Source: Artemia franciscana (lineage: Eukaryota; Arthropoda; Branchiopoda; Anostraca; Artemiidae). Taken from it: a stretch of DNA of 64,000 nucleotides. Below the pieces are notes generated by a model. The model made no database searches. It was given only the letters and a program-made list of their open reading frames with translations, and was not told where the DNA came from. Below, piece by piece: positions 19,933 to 30,390 of this stretch (position 1 is the stretch's first letter; every line of letters starts with the position of its first letter). The DNA lies in NCBI RefSeq assembly GCF_032884065.1, contig NC_088873.1, forward strand, positions 9,001,702 to 9,065,701, read 5' to 3'. Both the position numbers and the translations under genes were made by a program.

Positions 19933-21397
19933 TCAAAAGTAATGACACAGATCGCAAAGTGGATGAAGAAGAATGTACCCATAAAGCAAACTAAGTTTCT
20001 TTACCATCAAGTAGGTTACTTTATTGGGTCGAAAGCAGTTGATGCTCTCGTGGAATCAAAATGGGCTCACGAGAAATAAGAGGGAGCAATTCCAACCTTT
20101 TCTAATAGAACTGCTGTTACTGATTACCTAGACCTCATGCTACGTTACAAGTTTTTTCATAGAGCAAAAAATAGCCGTCTCCAACGTTCATACAAAAAAA
20201 GAAAAGGAAAAAGGAAGATACAAAAGAAGAGACAAAAGTTAAAAAGGAGGGGGAAAAAGAGGATAACAAAGGATTGAAAAGGAGATTTAAAAGTATCAAA
20301 ATTGAGGCAGAGGAAGAAGAAAAGAAGGGCGAAGACGCAGAAAGCAGTCAAGGAGAAGGAAAACCAAAATAAGGGTATGAGAAGAAAGAGGGAGGAAAAA
20401 TCGAAACAAAGAAGAGGAATGTCCAATTAGATATGCATCTTGAGCAAATTTTCCTTGACTCTTCTGATGCCTACGCATGGATCTACGATCCCATCCTGCT
20501 GTGGTATTGGGTCACTAGAACCTTGGTAGTTTTAGCCAATATTGGATTTTGTCTTTTCCACCTTGGTCACCTACGCTGAGGAAGGGAGTCTACTATCTTA
20601 GCTTAGCTGGTGCTGGTTTTTTATTGTTTATTCTTGGACTAGCCGTGTTGCGATTTATTTTGTTCTGCTTGATATGGATTGTAAGCTTAGGAAAACATCA
20701 TTTCTGGTTACTACCGAATCTAACTAAAGACGTTAGATGTTTTGCCTCTTTTTGGCCACTTTACTAGTATGAATACAAAGGAAAGAGTAAAAGGTAAAGG
20801 TAAAGGATACGGCATTAGACCTTACAGTCCCTACCGGCGGTGCTGATCTCCGTTTCTTGGCCCTTCAGCCAGGAAGTGCAATGGGGGGTTGGGGGCCAGC
20901 CATCCTGTGCTTTCACACACCCTTCCTGTTTACCTTCCCCAGAGTTCTCCAGGTACCCATTTAGAGCTGGGTCGACTCTGGCTAAGCTTACAGAGTCACG
21001 CCACTGACCCCCGTCCCAACCGAAGAATTGGGTACACTGGGATTCGAACCCGCGTCCTCTCAGACAAAGGATCCCGAATCCAGCGCACCAACCAACTCGG
21101 CCAGGAAAGAGTAAAAAGGAAAGAGTAAGAGCACGTCAAAAAAGAAAAAGAAGAAAGCAAAGGATTCTGATACAAAAGATGAGAACGATGATGCAGCGGT
21201 GAGAGAAGAGGACAAAAATATCAAGGAATCAAAGCAAAATGCGGGAATAAAAAAAGTCAGTGGAAGATATAAAACTGAGTAATAAAAATGATTGAGACCG
21301 ATCAGAAACCGATTCTGAGGGAAGTAGTCATAATTCACAAATTGGCAATGACTTTGAAATTGTTGACAAAAAAGAGGGAGTCGAAGTCGAATGACCT
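19929..21397 (+). pseudogene. SEC62: SEC62 processed pseudogene, split by a SINE
   Basis: Translation in shifting frames follows SEC62, the ER translocon-associated membrane protein, from near its N-terminus to its C-terminus without introns. Landmarks: AKWMKKN then GSKAVDALVESKWA (19950-20075), DYLDLMLRYKFFHRA (20120-20160), a Lys/Glu-rich linker, AYAWIYDP (about 20470), the transmembrane block with RKGVYYLSLAGAGF and HHFWLLPNLTKDV (20575-20740), and GNDFEIVDKKE near 21345. There is an in-frame TAA after WAHEK, a TAG at about 20765 and several frameshifts. The 5' end is truncated exactly at the inverted-repeat edge. The SINE at 20793-21103 interrupts it. The absence of introns supports retroposition; the live parent gene is elsewhere. 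Confidence 0.85.
20793..21103 (-). mobile_element. tRNA-derived SINE with 13-bp target-site duplication
   Basis: Perfect direct repeats GGAAAGAGTAAAA at 20780-20792 and 21104-21116. Minus-strand head GGCCGAGTTGGTTGGTGCGC (A-box region) and B box GGGTTCGAATCCC (about 21040). A roughly 200-bp body carries TGGGTACCTGG and GGCTGGCCCCC. The 3' tail is a short TTTACC repeat (20793-20810). No coding. Confidence 0.92.
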
Positions 21398-21429
21398 CCA
21401 ATCAGATTCTTTATTCCAAATGAAATAAT

Positions 21430-21560
21430 ATGATGTCATTAATATTTCTTTTTTTTGTTTTTCTGTTTTTTTCTGGGTTTTCTTTTCTTTTTCTCTTTTT
21501 ATTTACTTTTTTTTCATTTTTTCTTTTCTTTTTATTTTTTTGTTATCTTTTTTTAGCACA
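21430..21560. repeat. T-rich low-complexity stretch
   Basis: TTTTTC/TTTTCTTT-rich stretch just after the SEC62 pseudogene, not of the Helitron filler type. Possibly decayed 3' UTR or tail sequence. Confidence 0.5.
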
Positions 21561-23462
21561 GACGTACAAACAGACAAACAAACAGTGTAAGAGATCGTCT
21601 TTCTCAAATACACTTATTATTTCTGCTAATGACAACATTCTAGGCACCCAGTAGGATTGAGTCTAATGTCCATGCAAAGCTAATTGAATTTCTAAAAGAA
21701 TTTTAAGCGGCTTGATGTTAATTGCCGAGCCTTAAATATTGGAAAGTCATGTTTTCTCATTTTTTAAGAGTTTTATAGATTTGCTCTGGTTTAAATAAAA
21801 TACACGTATTGAAGGGTTTCCTTAATAGACCTAGGGACCGATGGATTTGATTCCTAGGCATCTTCCCTTATGAAAATCTTTCTTTCAGGCATCATAATAT
21901 AAAATAAGATCCTTAGAAAAAAGCCAGCGGGTAATGGTAACACGATATACAACTCCAAGCGAAGCTCCAAGAAAAAAATAAATCTTTAAATTATTAAAAA
22001 ACCATGAAAAAGCACAATGAAGTCAACATTTTTAACCGACTAACTACAACAATAATAAAATTTAACTTCTAGGAATCTTAACCAGCGATCCCCTCAAAAA
22101 TAATTATTGATGTTTATTCTCTATACGAAGAACTTTTAGAAATAATTCATAGCGCATGTGATCCCTTTGATGTCAGTTCAATTTACCAACACACCCTCCC
22201 ACCCACTCGATTAAAACATCCATGCCGTTGCTCCGACAGCTCTCCACACTCGAAATGAAAGAGATTATCTTTCCTATATCTACACATAAGGCAAAAGTAG
22301 GGGCCGGCCGTCAACCTAAGCTTTCGCAAAAAATTTCGTCTCTTTAATGATCCAAACCATCCCCTCCCCCTTCACCAACAATAAATTTTTAATATGCTTT
22401 CGATTCAACCCAAATTCTAAAAAAAGCACATGCAACTAAAACTTTAGTTTAGGAGTAAAACCTCAAGGACATAGACTGGTCCCTTTGGACTTGTCACTCT
22501 TAGATTTCTTGGTCATTTAGGATTTGCTGGACCTCCCTCCAATCTGACACCCTCTCATCCTTTGGGCTTTTTACTTCAATTCAAATCTCGGACAGACCAC
22601 AAAGGTCCGGCATTTTCTTGGTCAGATTTGGCCACGAGTCTTGTGTACCGTCCTTCAAACTGTCCAAATATGCTGACTTAAAAACCAGAACTCTAGGTAA
22701 CTTAATTAAATTCTCCCAAAATTTCACTATTGTTAATGAATCTATTACCCCGTAATTTAAAAAGCCCAAAAATATCATTGGGATCCTTAGAAAACTTAAA
22801 CACCTATTTCCTGGGTAAATTCTTGGTATCTTGCTGGGCAACCTAGTATAGTCTCATGTTTCATATTTTTCTATTATTTGGATGTCAACTTTTCCCTCGT
22901 CTTTGAAGCCACTCTTAAAAATTTTGGACAAAGCAAGGAGTCATATATAAGATATTAATCGACCCTTAGTTAAAGCGTTACTTCACTTGAAATTTCTTAA
23001 TTTTCTGTCTTGTGCTTCTTTCACTTTTTCAAGTTACATGGTATGACGAAGGTGAGGTTTTTGGGATTACGTTCTGTTCTAGAGTGTTCACTTTGACGAA
23101 AAAATTGGCTTGATTGTGCTGCTGTTCATCATCTGTAACTTCATGATGATTACCATCCTCTTTCTATAATTTTTTTGTGGCGGGGAGGCCAAGATTTTCT
23201 TGTGAATACTCATGGGCGATATGTTGTTTGTCAAAAGGATGTTCGGTTGCTCTGCACTAGATCTTCTCAAGTGAAAGGGTCACACTTGAAGTGCAGGCTT
23301 GCAGTCAACTTACTAAACTGAAGATGAAGATAAACAGGGGTTGTTTAGAGCTTCTTGATGGTTCTCGGGTAATGACTCATTGCTTCCACATAATTGACCC
23401 GTTTTTAAAAGAAAAATGTTATGGCAGGGCGAATACCGGATCGACTGCCGCACGACTCCCAT
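21561..23462. other. Unassigned AT-rich region
   Basis: No convincing gene. An 86-codon minus-strand open stretch at 22581-22841 (Leu/Ile-rich, with GNRCLSFLRIPMIFLG) does not match a family I recognise and has no supporting context. No RNA gene or element terminus seen. Confidence 0.4.
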
Positions 23463-24238
23463 TCAAAGGCATCCTACGTTGAAAGTCTCGTGATATGGTA
23501 TGTTTATGTTTAGGCTATTGGAGAAGGCTTCCAGTAATTTCATCTTTTTTACTGGGAATGGTTGTTTGTTCCAGATCCTGATGACCCGGGGTAAGAACAT
23601 ATGATGGTAAGAACTAGATCTTGCAGTCTTCTTCGTCATAGGCTCCAATTGCCGGCTCTGCGATCTTGTGTCGCTTTGGGGAGTTATTTGAACAAGCTTG
23701 TCTTTTGCGTTCCAAAAACTCTCATAACCTATCTTGAATAACCTATCTTGAAGAGTTTTTAAGTCTAAGATCGTTCTTCTTGTCTCAATTTTATGGAGAG
23801 TGAGCCTTCTTAGACCTTTGTCATAGGGAGATTTCTGAATCCTTGAAGTCCTTTTACAAAGCATTTCTGGGCTCGTTCTATTCTGTCAATATTCTCTTGG
23901 AGATATCGCGACCAGATGACAGTTGCGTATTCAAGCTCTGGTCTGACGTAGCTTGTGTATAATTTGATCTTTGAGTGAATTTCAAGGTATCGTAGGGAGT
24001 GAGTGAGTAGCCAGAGGGTATTTGATACCTTACGCACATCCAGGCCGATATACTTTTCTGGTTTGAGGTCCAAGCTCAGAATTACACCTAGGTACTTTTC
24101 ATAGGTAGATTTCGTCAGGCAGATACCTTTGATTTTGTATGAGTATTTCGGATTTTGGCGGCCATAATGGACGACAGAGCATTTTGTTATATTGGGTGAA
24201 AGTTGCCATTCTTCGAGCTTCTCTGTCAGGGCGTCCAA
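23463..24238 (-). pseudogene. LINE reverse transcriptase thumb and C-terminal domain
   Basis: Two overlapping frames. 23810-24238 contains KCSVVHYGRQNPKYSY, EKYLGVILSLDL and YVRPELEYATVIWSRYL. 23463-23864 contains YDKGLRRLTLHKIETRR and the tail FLPRVIRIWNKQPFPV. This series is characteristic of CR1/Jockey-group C-termini. The frameshift lies in the 55-bp overlap. Confidence 0.8.
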
Positions 24239-24244
24239 GTCGCT

Positions 24245-24940
24245 TTAGATTTGTGATGATGCACTAGCTTCTCCAAGGAGCTTTTTATCGTCTGCAAACA
24301 GGCCGAAGTCGGTTTGGGAAATGGCATTTATGCAAATGTCTATGTACGTGACGAACAAGACTGGGCCGAGAAAACTACCTTGTGGGACGTCACTGGTTGC
24401 ATATGTCAATGTGGATAGTTTATCTGCAACCTCGACTGCTATTTTTCTATCATTCAAGTATGCTGAGAGCCAATTTTTAGCTTTCCCTTTATTCCATAGA
24501 CTTCTAGGCAGTGGATGAGTTTTCGCAAGGATAATCGGTCAAAGGCCTTAAGTAGATATATTAGGATAATATCCTTTGGAATCCCACGGTCCAGGACAGA
24601 CTAGATGTAGTCGTGTATCACTACTAGTTGGGAAATGGTAGAACAATTTTTACGGAAGCCATGCTGATGATCTGAGATGAGGTTGTTCAATTCGAGGTAC
24701 GAGTTTGTCTTTTCCACTATGACCCTTTCCATGATGTTCAGGAAAGGTGAAGTAAAGCTGATAGGGTGATAATTCTCCGGGTCACTCCGTTTCCCTTTCC
24801 CTTTCCTTCGAAACTAGGTGCTAAACGGGATAGCTTCCAGGAAATAGGAAACTTGCATTGCTCGAATGAGATTTGGAAAAGTGTTGCCAGAGATTCAAAA
24901 AGCTAGTCTTTCACTTCTTTCACGATAAAGGACGGGAATT
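24245..24940 (-). pseudogene. LINE reverse transcriptase core
   Basis: Decayed palm domain. HGFRKNCSTISQL (about 24650), a YLLKAFD-like motif A (about 24550), then NDRKIAVEV and DVPQGSFLGPVLFVTYIDI (motif B, 24330-24400) and FADDKKLLGEAS (catalytic box, about 24270). Only 24245-24457 remains open. The stop before 24245 separates it from the thumb region at 23810-24238. Confidence 0.8.
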
Positions 24941-25235
24941 TAATCAGGATTGAATGATTCTGACACTTTCATGCCCCTCATTACTCTTAGAACACTTCCT
25001 GGCGTAAAGCCCATGCTGTGGAGCTCGCTTCCAGGGTGTGAGTCTTGGATTTGAGGTAAAAAGCCATCATCAACAATGAACGTGCTGGCGAAAAACTTTA
25101 CAAGAGCAATCGCCTTATCTAGGCTAGGGCTATGGACCACATCACTTCGATCTATTAGTGTCGGTAGTTTATGCTGCTCACCTAGCTTGTGTCTGCACAG
25201 GCTGTAGAAATCAGTATTTGTTATTATTTTCTGGA

Positions 25236-25865
25236 TTACTTCCCGCTCGCAATCTTTGTTGTACTTTCTGATAGCTTTTCTACATTTGAGCTAAGTTTTT
25301 GAAACTTGGTGAGTCTACTTATGCCTCCAGATGCTTTGTAATCCCTATATGACTTCTTCCGATCCCTGGTGAGCTTTCCTTTAGGATTGGGAAGGAATAT
25401 CCTTTTGCCAGTGTGTTTGTTGCTCCTGAATGGTGTGGTTTGAGTGACGGCTCGATGAAGTGTGCCATTGAAAACTTCCCAGGCGTCGGCAATTGGTAGG
25501 CTGTACACAGCGTTGTTCCAATCGGTATGCTGTAGTATTGGTAGGCTGTACAAAGCGTTGTTCCAATCGGTATGCTGTAGTGTTCCGTGTACAAGGTCTC
25601 CGCATATCACTATAGATTTAAATTTGTTACCGATCTTCTCCAGGTAGGCAGAAAATTCACGATCTGCTCTCTGTCCCTCTCTCGGCTTCTTATAAGTTGC
25701 TGTTGACCGGTACACGGTTACAATTTCCAGGCGAGAACCATCGTTAGAAGTTGGCATAACACATGTTATGGCGTCTATTGGGTCATTAGAGAATCTACTG
25801 TTCAAGTTCAAGTTCAAGCTCCTTTTATAATCAATATCCATCCAATTATAAAAAAAATATCTCAA
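25236..25865 (-). pseudogene. LINE endonuclease C-terminal part and linker
   Basis: 209 codons. RLEIVTVYRSTATYKKP, then SIVICGDL (the GDF/GDFN position of endonuclease), then a Lys/Arg-rich linker (KLTRDRKKSYRDYKASGG). Within it LQHTDWNNALYSLPI is repeated in tandem as LQHTDWNNAVYSLPI, a 48-bp in-frame duplication at about 25495-25590. Part of the endonuclease appears deleted around it. Confidence 0.7.
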
Positions 25866-26189
25866 AGGGTCTCAATGGCCCACTATTTGGGGAAAAAAAC
25901 AACAAAACAAAACATAAATAACTATTAAATACATTCACACTTAAAATATATTTAGAGTCTACTCACCAATCCTCACCCGAGTACAACCGGTCTCCGCACC
26001 ACCTTCTGGAAAAAAAATAATAATAATAATAAAAATATAGGCCTACATCGAGGATCCGACACTTACACGACCCGAATCTAAATAATTTAATTCAATATAA
26101 ATAATTAAATAAATAAATTAAATCTTGATAACTAAACAATATAAATAACTGATCAATATTATAATTTAATTTATTTTTTTTAAATTAAA
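25866..26189 (-). other. Probable 3' UTR of the LINE at 26190-27449
   Basis: AT-rich, with CGGGTCGTGTAAGTGTCGGATCC and a TTATTATTATT run on the minus strand. It follows the C-terminal LKNFLI stop of the next LINE and abuts the one at 23463-25865 without a gap. Confidence 0.45.
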
Positions 26190-27449
26190 AAATTCTTCAA
26201 CCGTTTCTTGAAGGAGCCTATGGTACAGGACCGTCGAATCCCAACAGGGTTGGAATTCCAGGCACGTCCAACAGCAACTATCAGACCAAAGTCCGAACGC
26301 ACTGCAGGGGTGGATGGCACTAGCACATCATCCTTGTTTCTAGTTTCATAAGGACTGACATTTCGAACAATTCCAAGAAGCCCGGAAAAACTTGATGGAA
26401 GGTCTCCACGGAAATACTGAAATGCAATGAAAGAGAGGTGTAATGTATGAATATATTTAATCTTCAGAATTTCAACAGAAATATGGGTGGTAGATTGAAG
26501 GACCTTGCTGCTTTCAGTTGGAGATTATGTAAAGGTGTAAGAACAGATGGAAATGTTGACATCCACACTGACGAGCAGTAGCATAAATAAGGGTAAATAA
26601 GAGAGAAGTATAAGAGACGAAGGATAGAGAAAAGAAAGACTCGCTTCAGCTTCCGAATAATTCCAAGGCCTCGAGAAACCTTGAATCTCATTGACTGAAT
26701 ATGCCGTTTGAAAGATAGATTTTCATCTAGAAGTATCCCAAGGAATCGAATAAAACGGTCAGCTGGGCGGAATATGGATCCCTTAGATCTTTTAAGCTCT
26801 GTCACTGTAGGGCAGCTTTGGCCTATGAGGGAGACTATAAGAAGAAACGATTTTTTTACATTCAAAGCTAACAAATTTGCATCAAACCAACGATATATGT
26901 TTTCTGTCATCAATTGTAGCTTGAGGATAAGAGATGATTCATCAGGTGCTGCAGCCCCCAGGGTGGTGTCGTTGGCGAATGCAAAGAGTTCTTCATGTTG
27001 ACCAGGCGTATCCAAGGCTCCAACCACAGCATCTCCTTTCTGGCACAAATGACCACAGAAATCAGATCGTGGGCTGCTAAATAGTCGATAGAGGTCGTTG
27101 ACATATATGAGGAAAAGAATGGGCCAAGAACTGAGCCCTGTGGCACTCCATATTCAACTGGAACATTCTCATCAGAAGCTTCAACTGCAATGGATCGGCT
27201 AGTTAGGAATGAAGAAAACCATGACAGAGCTTCTCCACGAACGCCTTGATTTGACAACTTACCAATAAGTATCTCGTGTGTGAGGCTGTCAAAAGCTTTC
27301 TTCACATCAAGGAATATTGCCGCAAGAATAAGGCCGAAGTCTAATGACTGTCGTACAAAATGAAGAAGCATATTACATGCGTGTTCTGTTGAGCACGAGT
27401 TCTGTATCGCTCCACGAGTTCCCTGTGTTTTTACCGTGTTATCCTCCAA
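26190..27449 (-). mobile_element. CR1/Jockey-type LINE fragment (minus)
   Basis: 5'-truncated reverse-transcriptase half of a second LINE, distinct from its neighbour. Motif A in AAIFLDVKKAFDSLTHEIL and motif B in YGVPQGSVLGPF (27449-26910), catalytic box as FANDTTLGAA (Asp-to-Asn at the first Asp), and thumb DRFIRFLGILLDENLSFK (27048-26464). The C-terminus continues in other frames to VAVGRAWNSNPVGIRR and FKKRLKNFLI at about 26190-26300. A shift at about 27090 separates the first two pieces. Confidence 0.82.
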
Positions 27450-27837
27450 AAAACTTCATATTCCGGCATTCTAAATCTAGTTGATAGTATTTGGTGTATT
27501 TTTCATGTAACCACATTTCAAAAATGCAGATTGCTTCTTATCGAGAGTTTTTGTAGAGGAATGCTTGAAGCTCGCTGAACTTTCCAACTACATTTTGTGC
27601 GTCTGTTTACAGGAGTAAGGTTAAGACACGGGAAGCCTTCTAAAGTCCAAGGCACCAATTGTGCTTTGCTGAAGACAAATTTCAAGCACTATGATTTTTA
27701 CTTATTCTTACATCACACGAACAATCACGTTGTTTTGGATGCCCAGCGATGACGTTGGACTCGAGATCTAAGTTTCTGTTACAACAGAAATATCAATTAC
27801 TTATTGAATAAACTATTCCCGCTTTTTACAATCTATA
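27450..27837. other. No gene seen
   Basis: AT-rich spacer between the LINE fragment and the Helitron 5' end at 27838. Nothing recognised. Confidence 0.5.
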
Positions 27838-28024
27838 TCTATATATATATAAAATAAGTTGTCTGTCTGTGGATCTGTTTATCAGGTGACGTCATGTTTC
27901 TGTGTCGGCTGACGTCATGAAATTAGTTGTCGTCATTTTTGTTATGACGATGCTTAGTATATTGTAAAACGCATTAATTTGGTTAATAATATACCATTTA
28001 AAACACCAAAATGAACATGCTGGA

Positions 28025-28095
28025 GTAGTCACTCGGTGAGAGAGGGTGTCAGAACGGAGAATGAAGGTCCCAGGTTCAAATCCGGGTTAGGCTAA
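28025..28095 (+). mobile_element. tRNA-derived SINE head
   Basis: GAGTAGTCACTCGGTGAGAG (A-box-like, imperfect) and a perfect B box GGTTCAAATCC. It is directly followed by GGGTTAGGCTAAAAAAGG, the start of the A-rich tract. The T-arm-like stem pairs 4 of 5 bases; the rest of a cloverleaf is not convincing, so it is not called as a tRNA gene. Confidence 0.5.
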
Positions 28096-29030
28096 AAAAG
28101 GTAAAAAACTAAAAACTAAAAAAAAACTGAAAAAACTAAAAAAAGGCAAAAACTACAAAAAAACTAAAAACTAAAAAAAAATAAAAAAAATAAAAAAACT
28201 AAAAAAAGGTAAAAAACTAAAAAAACTAAAAACTAAAAAAAAAACTAAAAAAAAGGAAAAAACTGAAAAATAGAAGAGAAAAAACGAAAAAAACTAAAAA
28301 AGCTAAAAAAAGGTAAAAACCAATAAAAAACTAAAAAGAAAAAAAGGAAAAAAACTAAAAAAAATTTTCTTCTAAAAAACTAAAAAAAACTAAAAAAGGT
28401 AAAAACTAAAAGAACTAAAAAAGAAAAAAAACTAAAAAAAGGAAAAAAACTGAAAAATAGGAGAAAAAGAAAACTAAAAAAATAAAAATAAAAATAAAAA
28501 AACTAAAAAGATGAAAACTTCAAAAAAACTACAAAAAAAACTAAAAACTAATAAAAAAAATAAAAAAGCTAAAAAACTAAAAAAACTAAAAAAAGGTAAA
28601 AAACTAAAAAAACTAAAAACTAAAAAACTAAAACTAAAAACTAAAAAAAAGGAAAAACTGAAAAATAGAAGAGAAAAAACGAAAAAAAAACTATAAAAGC
28701 TAAAAAAAAAGGTAAAAACCAATAAAAAACTAAAAAGAAAAAAGGAAAAAACTAAAAAAAAATTTCATCTAAAAAACTAAAAAAACTAAAAAAGGTAAAA
28801 ACTAAAAGAACTAAAAAAGAAACAAAAAAACTAAAAAAAGGAAAAAAACTGAAAAATAAAGGAGAAAAAGAAAACTAAAAAAATATAAATAAAAATAAAA
28901 AAACTAAAAAGATAAAAACTTCAAAAAAAAACTAAAAAGAAAAAAAAATAAAAACTAAAAAACCTAAAAAAAGGTCAAAACCAATAAAAAAAACTAAAAG
29001 GAAAAAAGGGAAAAAATTAAAAATTTATTT
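28096..29030. repeat. A-rich low-complexity tract following the SINE head
   Basis: CTAAAAAAGGTAAAAAACTAAAAACT-like units in higher-order blocks of roughly 370 bp (28200-28580 resembles 28580-28960). Plus-strand equivalent of the T-rich tracts elsewhere. Open stretches here encode Lys/Leu runs and are not genes. Confidence 0.85.
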
Positions 29031-29049
29031 CATCATATACCAATTCAAA

Positions 29050-29335
29050 AACGGATGTATACCGGGATGACGACCGGGACACAGGGAATATAAATGACAC
29101 AACTACAACGGGGACGCCGGGGGGCACAGGGGGATATAAATGACGACCGGGACACCGAGACACGAGGAATATAAATGACGCCCGGGACATTCAAAGAGAA
29201 ATCACAGACTGGGACACCGGAACACAAATGACGACCGGGACACAGGGAATATAAATGACGACCGGGACACAGGGACAAAACTACAAAGGGGACGCCGGAG
29301 TGCACAGGGGGGTATATAAATGACGATGGTGACTC
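29050..29335. repeat. CCGGGACAC minisatellite
   Basis: About ten imperfect copies of the 27-bp unit GACGACCGGGACACAGGGA + ATATAAAT. Followed by the remnant of the helicase motif INKAQGQ (CATCAACAAAGCTCAAGGGC). Confidence 0.85.
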
Positions 29336-29589
29336 AGGGAATGGTCGATTAGCAATCACCATCAACAAAGCTCAAGGGCAATCATTAGAATCATGAGGTA
29401 TAGATCTGAATACGGATTGTTTTCCCATGGACCATTATATGTTGCATGTTCAAGAGTCGGTAAACCTGACAATCTATTTATATGCACAGACAAAGAATGT
29501 TGTATATTCGAAAGTTTTACGTAGTTAAAAACATATATATATATCTTCTATATATATAAAAATAAGTTGTCTGTCTGTGGATCTGTGGA

Positions 29590-29740
29590 TCAGGTGACGT
29601 CATGTTTCTGTGTCGGCTGACGTCATCAAATTAGTTGTAAGGTGACGTCATGTTTCTGTGTCGGCTGACGTCATGAAATTAGTTGCCGTCATTTTTGCTT
29701 TGACGGTGACGTCATTCAAGTTATATAAGACATATGTTCA
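29590..29740 (+). promoter_or_regulatory. CRE-palindrome cluster and TATA-like box upstream of Helitron ORF
   Basis: Five TGACGTCA sites or near-matches at about 29596, 29620, 29644, 29668 and 29708. Then TTATATAAG (29721-29729), 27 bp before the start ATG at 29756. The layout matches the minus-strand copy (6575-6735). Function is inferred from motif and position. Confidence 0.5.
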
Positions 29741-29755
29741 CGTAGAAATCTATTA

Positions 29756-30390
29756 ATGTTTAAGTTTACAATGACTGATGAAGATGCTCAAAGAGTCTAT
29801 GCCAAAAAACTTGCTGCTGATAGAGAAAGTCAGAAAAGAAAGCGTGCCGAGGAACTACCAGAGCAACGCGAAAGCAGACTTGCTGCTAAAAGAGAAAGTG
29901 AAAAAAGAAGGCGTGCCGAGGAATCAAAAGAACAGCAGGGAAACAGGCTTTAGGCTGATAGAGAAAGAAAGAATAGAAAGCATGCCGAGGAACTACCAGA
30001 GCAACGCGGAAGCAGAGTTGCTGCTAAAAGAGAATGTGAAAAAAGAAGGCGTGCCGAGGAATTACAAGAACAGCAAGAAATCAGGCTTCCTGCTGATAGA
30101 GAAAGTAAGAAAAGAAAGCGTGCCGAGGAATCACAAGAACAGCAAGAAATCAGGCTTGCTGCTGATAGAGAAAGTAAGAAAAGAAAGCGTGCCGAGGAAT
30201 CAGAGCAACCTGAAAGTTATCGCCTGGCATTCAGGTACAACCCAGTCGATGATTATAGCTTGAGTAGATGTGTTCAAATCGGGACAATGTCTAAAATTTG
30301 TCCTTATTGCAAGGCCTTAAAATTCAATGGTGAATCAATGGGAATGTGTTGCGCCTCAGGAAAAGTTAAACTTCCTCTATTGGGTGCACC
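29756..30390 (+). pseudogene. Helitron protein N-terminus (repeats and Cys cluster)
   Basis: Starts MFKFTMTDEDAQRVYAKKL and runs in the correct RAEE frame (AADRESQKRKRAEELPEQR) to a TAG at 29951-29953, where other copies have TTGAGG. The charged 23-residue repeats continue to about 30200. Then comes the CPYCKALKFNGE-type Cys cluster at about 30300-30350. It ends at the deletion junction near 30390, where it fuses to GGKTAIIKK of Rep. Confidence 0.82.

Larger units (their letters stand above)
23463..25865 (-). mobile_element. CR1/Jockey-type LINE remnant (minus)
   Basis: Order on the minus strand: end of AP-endonuclease and linker (25865-25236), a short N-terminal reverse-transcriptase piece (25140-24940), motifs A-B (24900-24245), catalytic box and thumb (24245-23810), and C-terminal domain (23864-23463). 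Frames are broken by several shifts and stops. Motifs such as HGFRKNCSTISQL, DVPQGSFLGPVLF and FADDKKL are clear. The clade assignment is by general resemblance. Confidence 0.8.

Noticed and set aside
22581-22841. 86-codon minus-strand frame
   Set aside because: No recognised motif and no neighbouring coding; kept only as a note within an unassigned region.
28025-28095. tRNA gene on the plus strand
   Set aside because: Good B box, but an imperfect A box and no acceptor stem; tRNA-derived only.
29045-29368. Frames with CPGRHLYSLCPGRHL repeats (also 13035-13259, 33420-33677)
   Set aside because: Translation of the 27-bp minisatellite, whose length is a multiple of three; no other support for a gene.
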